A stretch of DNA of 64,000 nucleotides from positions 1-64,000 of the forward strand of contig MPMI01000012.1 in assembly GCA_002238415.1 (NCBI GenBank), read 5' to 3'. Made by a program: the position numbers and the translations under genes. Position 1 is the stretch's first letter. Each line of letters starts with the position of its first letter. Positions 25,852 through 36,279 of the stretch are shown here, piece by piece. The notes below the pieces were generated by a model. The model ran no database searches. It was not told the origin of the DNA and saw nothing but the letters and a program-made list of their open reading frames with translations. Source of the stretch: Desulfurellaceae bacterium bin18. GTDB taxonomy: Bacteria; Desulfobacterota; Binatia; Bin18.

Positions 25852-25902
25852 GTGGGAGGGGGCGCTCATGGATTGAAGCCGTTCTCCCGTAATGAAGCCG
25901 GA

Positions 25903-26172
25903 CTATGCTGCTATCCGTTCTGTGGGTAGCGGAACTTCCACGTAGGCAAAGACCAGTTCTTGAAATTCGGGATTCTCCAGATGGTGCTCAACTGATTGAC
26001 ATTCGGGGACCGCCTGGCCAGCTTCCGGATACGCCTCCACATTGATCCGGATCGCTTCACTGGCTGCTTGCTTTGCTGCTTCGATCGTTTCTCCGTATGT
26101 CACGATTGCTAAATCGGGCACTTGTACGGCAAATCCTGCGTCCGTTTGTTCCAGCATAATGAGGTATCGCAT
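25903..26172 (-). CDS. HicB-like small protein, second gene of a HEPN-phosphatase pair
   Basis: An 89-residue protein beginning MRYLIMLEQTDAGFAVQVPD, with ETIEAAKQAASEAIRINVEA after it. That is the HicB partial RNase H-like fold (YxVxxE---G-AxxPDLxG-TxxEA---A-EAI). The start at ATG 26172 gives the exact family N-terminus. No HicA gene lies on either side, so this is not a standard hicBA pair. Instead it follows the upstream phosphatase gene by 19 bp. I recall HicB-like proteins next to this phosphatase type, where they may act as its regulator. The tail (PLPTERIAA) differs from DNA-binding HicB C-termini. Confidence 0.7.
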   Translation of the reverse strand: MRYLIMLEQTDAGFAVQVPDLAIVTYGETIEAAKQAASEAIRINVEAYPEAGQAVPECQSVEHHLENPEFQELVFAYVEVPLPTERIAA

Positions 26173-26191
26173 TACGGAATCTGCGGTCTGA

Positions 26192-27271
26192 TCACTGTAA
26201 TACGGGAGCCACGGCAAAGTTTTTTATCCAGTTGCTCTGTTCAAGAGTATCTGGGACTACACATCCCCGAGCCTGACTGATTTGGGCCAGGGCAGCTTCC
26301 GGGTCTATCCCGGCTGATACAAGTAAGAGGGCTGCTATAAGGCCTGAACGTCCAATCCCTTGCCGACAATGGACAGCTACGGATTTGCCAGCTTCAAGTA
26401 TTTTCTCCAATTCCTTTACTAGATCAGCCGTTGCTCTTCGTGACGCGGGAACTCCTCGATCAGGTATCGGATAGGCGTAGAATTGGATGTCCTGTGCCTG
26501 GCACAAAAGTTCTTCCTGATTCAGTTCAAGTTCGATGTTTTCATCGTGGGTGAGCAGCGAAACTACCACATCGAGTCCGGCTTCCTGCCAGAAACGGACT
26601 TCCTCTTCGAGCCAGTCGCCTCCGCGCGGACGCGGGACGATGGCCAGGCGACCGGTCCAGGGGACTTCTATCCAATACATTGCGAGTAGATTATACCAAT
26701 TGAGAAGAAATTGCCTGAAACCGCTAACAGGGATGTCTAGGTATTTATATCCGGGTACAGGACCCACGGGTTGTCCACACGTTTCACATTTCTTCTTCTT
26801 ACGCTTCTCTGAATAGAGCCTTAACGATTGTATTGGTGGGTCCCCTGTTGAGGGATTACCATCTGTAAAGAGATTGCCATGTGCGAGAGCATTACGAATT
26901 ATAGCCAGCACTTCTGAAACATCTTTCTTTCTGACACTTATGGTAGGGGGCTCCCAAGAACTTGGTCCATTACCGAAGTGCTTTGTAAACCCGGATAGCC
27001 ACTCTCCCGTATCTCTGAACAATAAACTTTTGCTCCACGTCGTGTTAAGTTCCTCTTTCTTAAAGCCCAACAGGTCCTCTTCGAAGAACGCCGAGTCCGA
27101 GTCTGGATGCCTACCCTGCGTCCGCTCACGAGGAATAAGGAATGCGGATGATGCGGCCATTAAGAGCAAAGTCACTTCCCTATCCTGCGTCTTTGCATCT
27201 GACTCAAAGCGCTCAAGAATATCAATGCAACGTCCTGGTAAATCGACAATATAGCCGCGATACGCGGTCAT
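26192..27271 (-). CDS. HEPN-like domain fused to a dual-specificity protein phosphatase
   Basis: A 359-residue two-domain protein. Residues 1-195 contain DREVTLLLMAASSAFLIPRE and IRNALAHGNLF, the R-x4-H motif (RNALAH, 126-131) of HEPN domains, most like the pEK499_p136-type family. A CETC pair (162-165) may bind metal with others. Residues 198-359 are a cysteine phosphatase: RLAIVPRPRGGDW, an acid-loop PIPDRGVPASR, the P-loop HCRQGIGRSG (Cys302, Arg308) and a helical end. Homologues of the second half usually stand alone and begin at the internal Met198 (M-YWI-x-x-PW-GRLAI). No stop separates the halves. A strong AAGGAGA supports ATG 27271. The HEPN assignment rests on motif and length and is the less certain half. 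Confidence 0.75.
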   Translation of the reverse strand: MTAYRGYIVDLPGRCIDILERFESDAKTQDREVTLLLMAASSAFLIPRERTQGRHPDSDSAFFEEDLLGFKKEELNTTWSKSLLFRDTGEWLSGFTKHFGNGPSSWEPPTISVRKKDVSEVLAIIRNALAHGNLFTDGNPSTGDPPIQSLRLYSEKRKKKKCETCGQPVGPVPGYKYLDIPVSGFRQFLLNWYNLLAMYWIEVPWTGRLAIVPRPRGGDWLEEEVRFWQEAGLDVVVSLLTHDENIELELNQEELLCQAQDIQFYAYPIPDRGVPASRRATADLVKELEKILEAGKSVAVHCRQGIGRSGLIAALLLVSAGIDPEAALAQISQARGCVVPDTLEQSNWIKNFAVAPVLQ

Positions 27272-27367
27272 AGATTCTCCTTAGAATTTGGTAGGGAACA
27301 CTTTATCAATGTTTTTCTACACATGATCTCGCAAATATCACACTGCACCATCCATTCTGCAATGTAG

Positions 27368-28931
<1,564 letters not shown>

Positions 28932-28932
<1 letters not shown>

Positions 28933-30497
28933 TGCCCCAGGGTCTGCGGTATCGTATCCTTTTGATTGTCGCTCTCACGCTGTGGGGGAGCCTCTATCTG
29001 ATCCCGTCTTTCAGTCCCGCATTGCCGAGTTGGTGGCCGTCCTTTCTGCCCTCCCACCAGATTCGTCTGGGCCTTGATCTACGGGGTGGTACGTATTTGT
29101 TGTTGACGGTTGACCTGGAGAAGGCCGTGGAAAACAGCCTGGACCGGTATGCCGAAGAATTCCGGCGGGCGCTGAGCGAGGCCGAGGCCGGCATCGTCGA
29201 TATTCGGCGCGAAGGCAATACTTTGCGCTTTTCCGCCACCTCCGCATCAGACCGAACGACAGTACGCGAAATTCTGGCCGATCGCTTCCCCATTCTCGAA
29301 CCCCGGATTAGCACAGGTTCAAGCTCGGATATTGTGGCTGATCTCGATAGCCGCCAGGTCGAAGCGCTCCAACAGTATGCGGTCGATCAATCCCTGGAAA
29401 CCATTCGCAACCGGATTGACCAATTCGGTGTGGCCGAGCCCGTGATCCAACGTCAGGGCGATCGGGATATTCTGGTCCAACTGCCCGGCATACAGGACCC
29501 TGAACGTGCCAAGGAATTGATCGGCAGAACCGCGGTATTGGAATTCAAGCTGGTGGCGGAAGAGGGCAGTACGCGCGAAACCGAGACCCTGAACGGGCAA
29601 GATCGCGACCCGCTGAGCGGAGAGCCGATTCGGACCACCTACACCCTGGAAAGACAGACCTTGCTCTCCGGCGATGGGGTAGCCGATGCTCGCGTGCGCC
29701 CCAGCGTAGACATTGAGGGGCCCTACGTCGAGCTAATCCTGAACAATCGCGGGGCCGAGACCTTTGAAGAAGTAACCGGAGCCAATGTCGGCCGCCGTTT
29801 GGCCATTGTGCTCGATAATACCGTCTATTCGGCCCCCGTGATTCGTGACCGGATCGGCGGCGGACACGCCTCCATCACGGGCGGGTTTGACATTAGGGAA
29901 GCCCGTGACCTGGCTATTGTCTTACGCGCCGGTGCGCTACCCGCGCCCGTCACCATCGCCGAAGAACGGACGGTCGGACCGTCTCTCGGGCGGGACTCGA
30001 TTGAACAAGGAACCATGTCCTTTATTATTGGCGGGGTCTTAGTCGTGGTCTTCATGGTCGTGTACTACAATCTGGCCGGCCTGCTGGCCGACCTCGCCCT
30101 GGCGCTGAATATCCTGTTGCTCCTGGCTGCCCTGGCCATGTTTGATGCCACCCTGACCCTACCGGGCATCGCCGGCATTGTCCTCACCGTGGGCATGGCG
30201 GTGGACGCCAATGTGCTGATCAACGAACGCATGCGCGAAGAGGTACGCCTCGGCAAAGGGGCGCGGGCCGCGGTGGACTCCGGCTATGAACGCGCCTTGC
30301 CGGCTATTTTTGACTCGAATATCACCACGTTTTTGTCGGGCCTGATTCTGTTTCAGTTTGGCTCCGGCCCGATCAAAGGCTTTGCTGTCACCCTGTGTAT
30401 CGGGATTATGAGCACGGTGTTCACCACGGTGTTCTGTACGCGGGCGGTGTATGACTATTTTCTGGCGCGGCGGCGTCTCAACGCCCTGAGCATCTGA
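28932..30497 (+). CDS. secD: protein translocase subunit SecD
   Basis: A 521-residue RND-type subunit using proton motive force to finish protein export. The first membrane helix and the large periplasmic domain (LGLDLRGGTYLLLTVD, NRIDQFGVAEPVIQRQG, VQLPGIQDPERAKELIG) precede five more helices with the family motifs ALPAPVTIAEERTVGPSLGRDSIEQG and GMAVDANVLINERMREE. The end shows FAVTLCIGIM. Coupled to yajC by overlap and 29 bp ahead of secF. Confidence 0.95.
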
Positions 30498-30526
30498 GCC
30501 GAGTGGGTAGCCAAGAGTGTAAGACC

Positions 30527-31429
30527 ATGGAATTGATTAAAGCTGGAACAAAGATTGATTTTCTGCGCTACGTCAAAGGTGCGTACCTGTTTTCCGCTCT
30601 GCTCATCCTGCTCGGTATCATCGCCTTCTGGTATCGGGGCGGCTTGAACTATGGGGTTGATTTTGCGGGCGGGACCATTGTCCATGTCAAATTCAGCCAG
30701 CAAACCGATGCGGCGAGCATTCGTGCGGTTGTCTCCCAAACGGATATTTCAGACATTACGGTCCAGGACTTCGGACAAAACGGAGATGAATTCCTGATTC
30801 GTATTCCCAAGTCGGAAACGGGCGCGGAAAATTTCTCGAATCGGATTCGTCAGAGTCTGGCCGACGGCTACGGGCCTGAGGCATTCGATGTCCAACGGGT
30901 TGAAAGCGTCGGCCCGAAAGTCGGCAGAGACCTGCGGCGGAAAGGCATTCTGGCCGTTGTGTTCGCCACCTTCATGATGGGTGGCTATATTGCCTTCCGG
31001 TTTGAGCCCCGGTTTGGAGTGGGTGCGGGGGTCGCGCTGATCCATGATATCCTGGTGACCACCACCGTTTTGCTCGTGGCTGATATTGAGTTCGATCTGA
31101 CCGTTGTGGCCGCGCTGTTGACCGTCATCGGCTATTCGGTCAACGATACGGTCATTGTGTGTGACCGCGTGAGAGAAAATATGCGCAAGCTGCGCCGTGA
31201 AACCATGCGGACGATCATCAACCGCAGCATTAACGAAACCCTGAGCCGCACGGTGATTACGACCGGGACGGTCCTGATGGTCATCCTGGCTCTTTTCTTT
31301 TTGGGTGGATCGGTGATCCATGCCTTTGCGCTCGTTCTGCTGGTCGGGATGACGGTCGGAACGTATTCATCCATCTATGTCGCCAGCCCGGTTGTCCTGC
31401 TGTGGGAAAGAGGGGCTACCCGGCAGTGA
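30527..31429 (+). CDS. secF: protein translocase subunit SecF
   Basis: A 300-residue partner of SecD. Visible are DFAGGTIVHVKF, the periplasmic domain, VGPKVGRDLRRKGILAVVFA, YSVNDTVIVCDRVRENMRK (proton pathway region) and GTYSSIYVASPVVLLWE at the end. ATG 30527 is used; GTG 30503 would add eight residues. The stop overlaps the recJ start (GTGA), so the two are translationally coupled. Confidence 0.93.
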   Translation: MELIKAGTKIDFLRYVKGAYLFSALLILLGIIAFWYRGGLNYGVDFAGGTIVHVKFSQQTDAASIRAVVSQTDISDITVQDFGQNGDEFLIRIPKSETGAENFSNRIRQSLADGYGPEAFDVQRVESVGPKVGRDLRRKGILAVVFATFMMGGYIAFRFEPRFGVGAGVALIHDILVTTTVLLVADIEFDLTVVAALLTVIGYSVNDTVIVCDRVRENMRKLRRETMRTIINRSINETLSRTVITTGTVLMVILALFFLGGSVIHAFALVLLVGMTVGTYSSIYVASPVVLLWERGATRQ

Positions 31430-33177
31430 ACGGGGCTGGCGCTCGGCTCGAAAAACGCTGGTGCCTGCGGCCGGCAGACCCGAGTCAGGTCCAGAACCTG
31501 ATCGAGTCAATCCAGCCCGAACCGCTCTCTCCGGTTACGGCGCGGCTGCTCGTCAACCGTGGTATCGATACTGCGGAAAAGACGGCCACATTTTTATCTC
31601 CAACCCTGCGTACGGGCCTTCGTTCACCCATGCTCTTCCCGGATATGCGGCGCGCGACAGACCGCTTGCTCCAAGCCCGCGAGCGCGGCGAGCGCGTGTG
31701 TATATGGGGCGACTATGACGTTGATGGCGTGACCGGCAGCTCTCAGCTCATCCTGTTCTTGCGGGAAATCGGTATGGACCCGAGGCTGTATATTCCCCAC
31801 CGGACCCGTGAAGGATACGGACTGAACACACCGGCTATTGAGCAACTGGCAGGTGAGGGCACACGGGTCTTGGTGACGGCCGACTGCGGGGCAAGCAATC
31901 ATCAGGAGATTGCTCGGGCGCAGCAACTCGGTATCGATGTGATCGTGTGTGATCATCATCACGTCCCGGAGGAAAAACTGCCGGCCTATGCGGTGCTGAA
32001 TCCTATGGAAGCGGGCTGTCCTTTTTCTTTCTCTGGGCTGTCCGGGGCAGGCGTTGCGTTTTATTTGCTGATGGGGCTGCGGATGCAACTGCGTGAGCAG
32101 GGGGAGCAGCCCGTTCCTGACCTGCGGCTCTATTTGGATTTAGTCTGTTTGGGGACGGTGGCTGATCTTGTGCCCTTGACCGAAGAAAATCGTGTGCTGG
32201 TCACCCACGGTCTGAGACAAATCGCACACAGCCAACGCCCCGGTATTCGCGCCCTGCGGGCAGTGAGTGGCGATGACGAGGTGACGGCGAGTTATATCGG
32301 CTTTCGTCTCGGACCGCGCATCAATGCCGGCGGGCGGTTGGCCGAGGCGCAGAAGGCGGTGGAACTGCTCACGACAACGGATGCCGAACGTGCCCGGTTG
32401 CTGGCGGCTGAGCTGGACCAGGAAAACATCGATCGCAGAGCCATCGAAGAAAAAATCTTGCAACAGGCGCTCGCCCTGGCGCAGGCTCAACTTGAACAGG
32501 GCCTACGCTATAGCTTTGTCTTGGCCTCTCCCGAATGGCATCCTGGGGTGATTGGCATTGTTGCGTCCCGCTTGGTTGAGCGCTTTGGGCGCCCGACCAT
32601 CCTCATTGCGATTGACGGCAATATGGGTAAAGGGTCGGGGCGGAGCCCCGCAGCTTTCCACCTCTACAAAGGGATACAGGCATGTGCCGAGTACTTGGCC
32701 GGTTACGGTGGGCATCGCCAGGCAGCCGGGCTGTCGATCCGGGCGGCGTCAATATCGGCCTTTGCAGACCAGTTCGAGGCGGTTGTGCGTCAGCAGCTGA
32801 CGCCTGACGATCTTGTCCCCATTATTGAGTTTGACGCTGATATGGATGTCGGGCTGGTCGGACCGGAACTGCTGGATGAACTGCATCGTCTGCAGCCGTG
32901 TGGGTCGGGCAATCCGGAACCGGTATTTCGGTCTTCGCAGACTGAAGTGGTCAGTGCCCGTATCGTCGGCGATCAGTCCCATGGAAAGGCCGGACACCTC
33001 AAGCTCGTGCTGCGCTCTGCCCAGGGTGGACGGCCTGTCGATGCTATCGGGTTCGGGATGGGTGACCGTCCTATTGTCCCCCGCCAGCAGGTTGATGTGC
33101 TCTACACGCCAACACTGAACGTCTGGAACGGGCAGGCGAGTCTCCAGCTTCGCCTGCGCGACCTGAAAGTGCACTAA
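31426..33177 (+). CDS. recJ: single-stranded-DNA-specific exonuclease RecJ
   Basis: A 583-residue 5'-3' exonuclease for recombination and mismatch repair. DHH-family motifs: GDYDVDGVTGSSQ, RTREGYGLN, VTADCGASNHQEI, CDHHHV, then the DHHA1 half with GPRINAGGRLAEAQKAVELL and GKGSGRSPAAFHLY-GI, and HRQAAGLSI, plus the C-terminal OB-like region (ELHRLQPCGSGNPEPVF). The start is GTG 31426 overlapping the secF stop; GTG 31402 is possible. The position after secF is common in delta-proteobacteria-like genomes. Confidence 0.95.
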   Translation: MNGAGARLEKRWCLRPADPSQVQNLIESIQPEPLSPVTARLLVNRGIDTAEKTATFLSPTLRTGLRSPMLFPDMRRATDRLLQARERGERVCIWGDYDVDGVTGSSQLILFLREIGMDPRLYIPHRTREGYGLNTPAIEQLAGEGTRVLVTADCGASNHQEIARAQQLGIDVIVCDHHHVPEEKLPAYAVLNPMEAGCPFSFSGLSGAGVAFYLLMGLRMQLREQGEQPVPDLRLYLDLVCLGTVADLVPLTEENRVLVTHGLRQIAHSQRPGIRALRAVSGDDEVTASYIGFRLGPRINAGGRLAEAQKAVELLTTTDAERARLLAAELDQENIDRRAIEEKILQQALALAQAQLEQGLRYSFVLASPEWHPGVIGIVASRLVERFGRPTILIAIDGNMGKGSGRSPAAFHLYKGIQACAEYLAGYGGHRQAAGLSIRAASISAFADQFEAVVRQQLTPDDLVPIIEFDADMDVGLVGPELLDELHRLQPCGSGNPEPVFRSSQTEVVSARIVGDQSHGKAGHLKLVLRSAQGGRPVDAIGFGMGDRPIVPRQQVDVLYTPTLNVWNGQASLQLRLRDLKVH

Positions 33178-33198
33178 CTCTGCGAAATTACACGGACA

Positions 33199-33227
33199 TT
33201 GACGATTAAGGGGGGGTGTGGTATACC
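33199..33227 (+). promoter_or_regulatory. sigma70-like promoter candidate for the HTH/methyltransferase pair
   Basis: TTGACG (33199-33204) and TATACC (33222-33227) are separated by exactly 17 bp, with a G-rich spacer. The start codon of the HTH gene lies 40 bp downstream, allowing a short leader. Confidence 0.5.
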
Positions 33228-33266
33228 CCAGCCCACCAATCTGAATCGTGCGGGAAATAGAAAGCT

Positions 33267-33458
33267 GTGGAAGATAAGGAAGAAGTGCTGCTCAATAGCC
33301 GACAGGTAGCCGCGCTGCTTGAGTTGAGCCCGGATACGGTCAACGAGCTTGCCCGGAAGAACGTATTCCCAGGTGTCAAACGGGGGAGGCAGTGGCGGTT
33401 TCGTCGGCAGGACATCACCCTTTTTAAGAAACAGCAGCAAAAGCAGGAAGCCGCCTAG
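33267..33458 (+). CDS. small excisionase-type helix-turn-helix protein
   Basis: A 63-residue DNA-binding protein: LLNSRQVAALLELSPDTVNEL is a MerR/excisionase-style winged helix, with GVKRGRQWRFRRQDI as the wing, followed by a glutamine/lysine tail. GTG 33267 is the start. Such proteins act as small regulators or as recombination factors. It is 20 bp ahead of the methyltransferase, so it may regulate it or itself. No integrase is nearby, so excisionase activity is unlikely. Confidence 0.75.
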   Translation: MEDKEEVLLNSRQVAALLELSPDTVNELARKNVFPGVKRGRQWRFRRQDITLFKKQQQKQEAA

Positions 33459-33478
33459 ACTTTGAGGGAGGATAGCGG

Positions 33479-34192
33479 GTGCTGGCTACACAGAATGAGC
33501 GGGATACCCGGCACGCTCACGAGAGTAAGATTTACTCCGAGTTTTCCCATCTCTACGATAAAATCTTCGCGCGCTTCTTTACCGACCGTATCTCTGCGGT
33601 CATCCAGGGGCTCAACATTCAGCCCAACGCCAGCGTGCTCGAGGTGGGAGTCGGAACCGGCCTGTCCATGGAGGCCTACCCGGCCCATTGTGAGGTGACC
33701 GGGGTAGATCTTGCTCCCGACATGTTAGAGCGTGCCCAGCAACGGGCGGACGAGAAGCAGTGGCGCCATTTTCACTTATTGACGATGGATGCCCTGAACC
33801 TCGACTTTCCGGACAACTCTTTTGACTATGTGACCTCCTTTCACGTCATTAGCGTCGTGCCTGACCCGGTACGGATGATGCGTGAGATTCATCGGGTCTG
33901 TAAACCTGGCGGAAAAATAGCCATTATCAACCATTTCCGATCGACCAAGCCGGTTATTGGCGCCTTTATTGGCGCCCTCGACCCTCTCACCAGACGGCTG
34001 GGCTGGAGCGCCGCACTGCGTCTGAAACAAGCCTTTGACGATGTTCCTATCCGTATTGAGAAGCGCTATAAAACCCACCCGATGTCCTTGTTTACCGTGG
34101 TGTTGGCCGAAAATCTGAAGAATGGTGTTGCCCCGGAAAACAGTCCGGACAGGCAACTTGGCGCCGACCGGAACGGCATCCATCTCACGTAA
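33479..34192 (+). CDS. SAM-dependent methyltransferase, PmtA-like
   Basis: A 237-residue class I methyltransferase. Motifs: VLEVGVGTGLSMEAYP (SAM binding), VTGVDLAPDMLERAQQRA, FDYVTSFHVISVVPDPVRM and KPGGKIAIINHFR. The pattern VLEVGVGTGLS plus the N-terminal YDKIFARFF matches PmtA-type phosphatidylethanolamine N-methyltransferases of Rhodobacter kind, which make phosphatidylcholine. GTG 33479 is the start, after GAGGGAGGA. The tail past residue 215 is not conserved. Other small-molecule methyltransferases share the motifs, so the lipid role is probable only. Confidence 0.78.
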   Translation: MLATQNERDTRHAHESKIYSEFSHLYDKIFARFFTDRISAVIQGLNIQPNASVLEVGVGTGLSMEAYPAHCEVTGVDLAPDMLERAQQRADEKQWRHFHLLTMDALNLDFPDNSFDYVTSFHVISVVPDPVRMMREIHRVCKPGGKIAIINHFRSTKPVIGAFIGALDPLTRRLGWSAALRLKQAFDDVPIRIEKRYKTHPMSLFTVVLAENLKNGVAPENSPDRQLGADRNGIHLT

Positions 34193-34250
34193 TTATACCC
34201 CCCCAAGCCTGTCCCAGACTGACCGGAACACGGTTTCCCTCGATCGGATA

Positions 34251-34964
34251 TTAGAAATTTGCCGGTCGGCCAACCGCGGCCAAGAGCAGATGGGGGAAAT
34301 CCACGGTCATACCGTCAACCCCTGCGTTAATGGCCGCACGCATCATATCGGGGTCTTTTATGCCCCACGCCCGGACTTCGAGGCCCGCAGCTTTCCAGGC
34401 CGTGACCATCTCACGCGAAAGAAATGGAGCCGGCGGACAGATTTGATCAAACCCGGCGTCCAGCACGCGCTGGGTGGTTTCCGGTTTGGCATCGATCGTC
34501 AGCTGGCCGACTTTCGCCGTAGGTGCGTGGGTCTTGAGATTATGGACAATGGAAAAGAAGAATGATGAGAAGGTGACCTGGGCCAGCAGGTCCATGTCGC
34601 GGACCATGTCGAGCACCCGGAGTTCTATACCGCGTTGCTTGACTTCGAGCACGAAGTGGGTCCGTTTGCCGTAATGGGCAAGTGTCTCCCGGAGTAAGGG
34701 GATCCGCGCGCCAGCATAGCCTTCGCTAAACCAGGATCCCGCATCGAGCTCTTTCACGACTGACCAGGGGGTATCGTGTACAACTCCCGACCCATCGGTC
34801 GTCCGGCTCAGGTTTTTGTCATGAATCAGGACCAGCCGACCGTCGCTGGTGGAATGCACATCGGTCTCGATTGCGTCAACGCCGATCGAGACCGCCCGGT
34901 CAAAGCTGGCCCAGGTGTTCTCCGGCGCGAGTGCCGCCGCGCCGCGATGTCCAATCACTTGCAT
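34251..34964 (-). CDS. ugpQ: glycerophosphodiester phosphodiesterase
   Basis: A 237-residue TIM-barrel enzyme releasing glycerol 3-phosphate from deacylated phospholipids. The catalytic motifs are GHRGAAALAPENTWASF and ETDVHSTSDGRLVLIHD, followed by RTTDGSG and VRAWGIKDPDMMRAAI. It ends convergent with the PmtA-like methyltransferase, so two phospholipid genes share this spot by chance or design. No signal peptide, so it is cytoplasmic. Confidence 0.92.
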   Translation of the reverse strand: MQVIGHRGAAALAPENTWASFDRAVSIGVDAIETDVHSTSDGRLVLIHDKNLSRTTDGSGVVHDTPWSVVKELDAGSWFSEGYAGARIPLLRETLAHYGKRTHFVLEVKQRGIELRVLDMVRDMDLLAQVTFSSFFFSIVHNLKTHAPTAKVGQLTIDAKPETTQRVLDAGFDQICPPAPFLSREMVTAWKAAGLEVRAWGIKDPDMMRAAINAGVDGMTVDFPHLLLAAVGRPANF

Positions 34965-35005
34965 GATACAAACTGCTGCCCAGACAAATCGCCACTTCCC
35001 GTGTC

Positions 35006-36250
35006 TTAGTTCAACTCCTGACTCGAATAGCCCAAAATACGCCGGGCAATAATGAGCAGGTTGATCTGCTGGGTGCCCTCATAAATATCGCTGATCTTGG
35101 CGTCCCGCATCCATTTTTCGAGTAAGGTTTTGCGCGAATAACCCAACGGGCCAAGCAGTTCGACCGCCTTCTGCGTGACCTGGGTCACCATACTGCCGGC
35201 TTTGGCTTTGGCCATAGACGCTTCGAGATTATTCTGGATGCCCTGATCGAGCATCCAGGCCGCCCGCCAAGTCAACAGCCGCGCCGCCTGGAGATTGGCT
35301 TCCATCTCCATAAAGTCCCGCTCAAGCGTGGTCAGCTTTGTCGGCGGAGTAGTGTAACGAATGGTGATCCCTGCTGCCTCAATCGTCTCGCGGACATAGT
35401 CCACCGCGGCCCGCGCCACCCCAATCGCGCTGGCTGCAACCAGTGGCCGTGTGGCGTCAAACGTGGCCATGACCCCCTTGAAGCCTGTGGTTGATTGTTT
35501 GACTTCGGCCTGGCCGAGAATATTATCGAGCGGAATCCGACAGTCTTCAAAGACGAGCATCGCCGTGTCTGAGGCGCGGATACCCATCTTGTCTTCCACC
35601 TTGGCGACCGTCATGCCGGGGGTGTGGTGATCGACCACAAAGGCTTTGATTCCCGCGCGCCCGGCCGATTTGTCCAGCGTGGCCCAGACGACCACAAAAC
35701 CCTCCGATTTTTCGGCAGCCATAAGCCCGCTGGTGCAGAATATCTTGGTGCCATTAATGACCCATTGGTCCCCATCCTGCACCGCGGTTGTGGTAAGAGC
35801 GGCTGAGTCCGAACCACAGCCCGGCTCCGTAATCGCCATTGCTCCCCATTTTGGTTCCCCGTCACGGAAGCGAGACAGAAAGCGCTCTTTCTGCTCCGGC
35901 GTACCGGCCGCGGCGACCGCTGCACCGCCGAGTGCCGGATGGGGGATACTGAGATACAGACCGACGTCACCCCAGGATAGCTCTTCGATCAGGACCGCTG
36001 AGCGGATAGTGCGTTCCGATGGGTGTCGTTCGACCATCTCCGCCTTCCGGTCGGCTCCCTTCTTCTGCTTGCCCTCCCCGAAGCTGACCATGTCTTTGGA
36101 GGCTTCCCACATCATGTTCAGCCATTCCGTCGGCTTTTCATGTTCGCGCTCGTCGTACTCGCGCGAGATCGGGCGCATGGTCCCGTCCGCAACGGCGTGG
36201 ATCAGGTCGCGATTCTTTTTTACTGCCGGGGAAAGGGAGAAGTCGATCAT
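35006..36250 (-). CDS. acyl-CoA dehydrogenase
   Basis: A 414-residue flavoprotein introducing a double bond into acyl-CoA. Seen: GAMAITEPGCGSDSAALTTTA, KIFCTSGLMAA, GFKGVMATFDATRPLVAASAIGVA split by the flavin segment, and the C-terminal LLGPLGYSRKTLLEKWMRDAKI with DIYEGTQQIN. The catalytic base region precedes IYEGT. Start ATG 36250 follows AGACAGACC; the longer frame upstream belongs to the next gene. It and the next dehydrogenase are separated by 29 bp and share direction, likely one operon. Confidence 0.92.
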   Translation of the reverse strand: MIDFSLSPAVKKNRDLIHAVADGTMRPISREYDEREHEKPTEWLNMMWEASKDMVSFGEGKQKKGADRKAEMVERHPSERTIRSAVLIEELSWGDVGLYLSIPHPALGGAAVAAAGTPEQKERFLSRFRDGEPKWGAMAITEPGCGSDSAALTTTAVQDGDQWVINGTKIFCTSGLMAAEKSEGFVVVWATLDKSAGRAGIKAFVVDHHTPGMTVAKVEDKMGIRASDTAMLVFEDCRIPLDNILGQAEVKQSTTGFKGVMATFDATRPLVAASAIGVARAAVDYVRETIEAAGITIRYTTPPTKLTTLERDFMEMEANLQAARLLTWRAAWMLDQGIQNNLEASMAKAKAGSMVTQVTQKAVELLGPLGYSRKTLLEKWMRDAKISDIYEGTQQINLLIIARRILGYSSQELN

Positions 36251-36279
36251 GGTCTGTCTCCAATGGGTCGGTTGGGCCG

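Noticed and set aside
25903-26172. A standard hicBA toxin-antitoxin pair
   Set aside because: I looked in the flanking sequence on both strands for a HicA start or its G-S-H motif and saw none; the partner is the upstream phosphatase fusion.
33267-33458. Prophage excisionase
   Set aside because: No integrase, attachment site or phage gene is near; it reads better as a small regulator.
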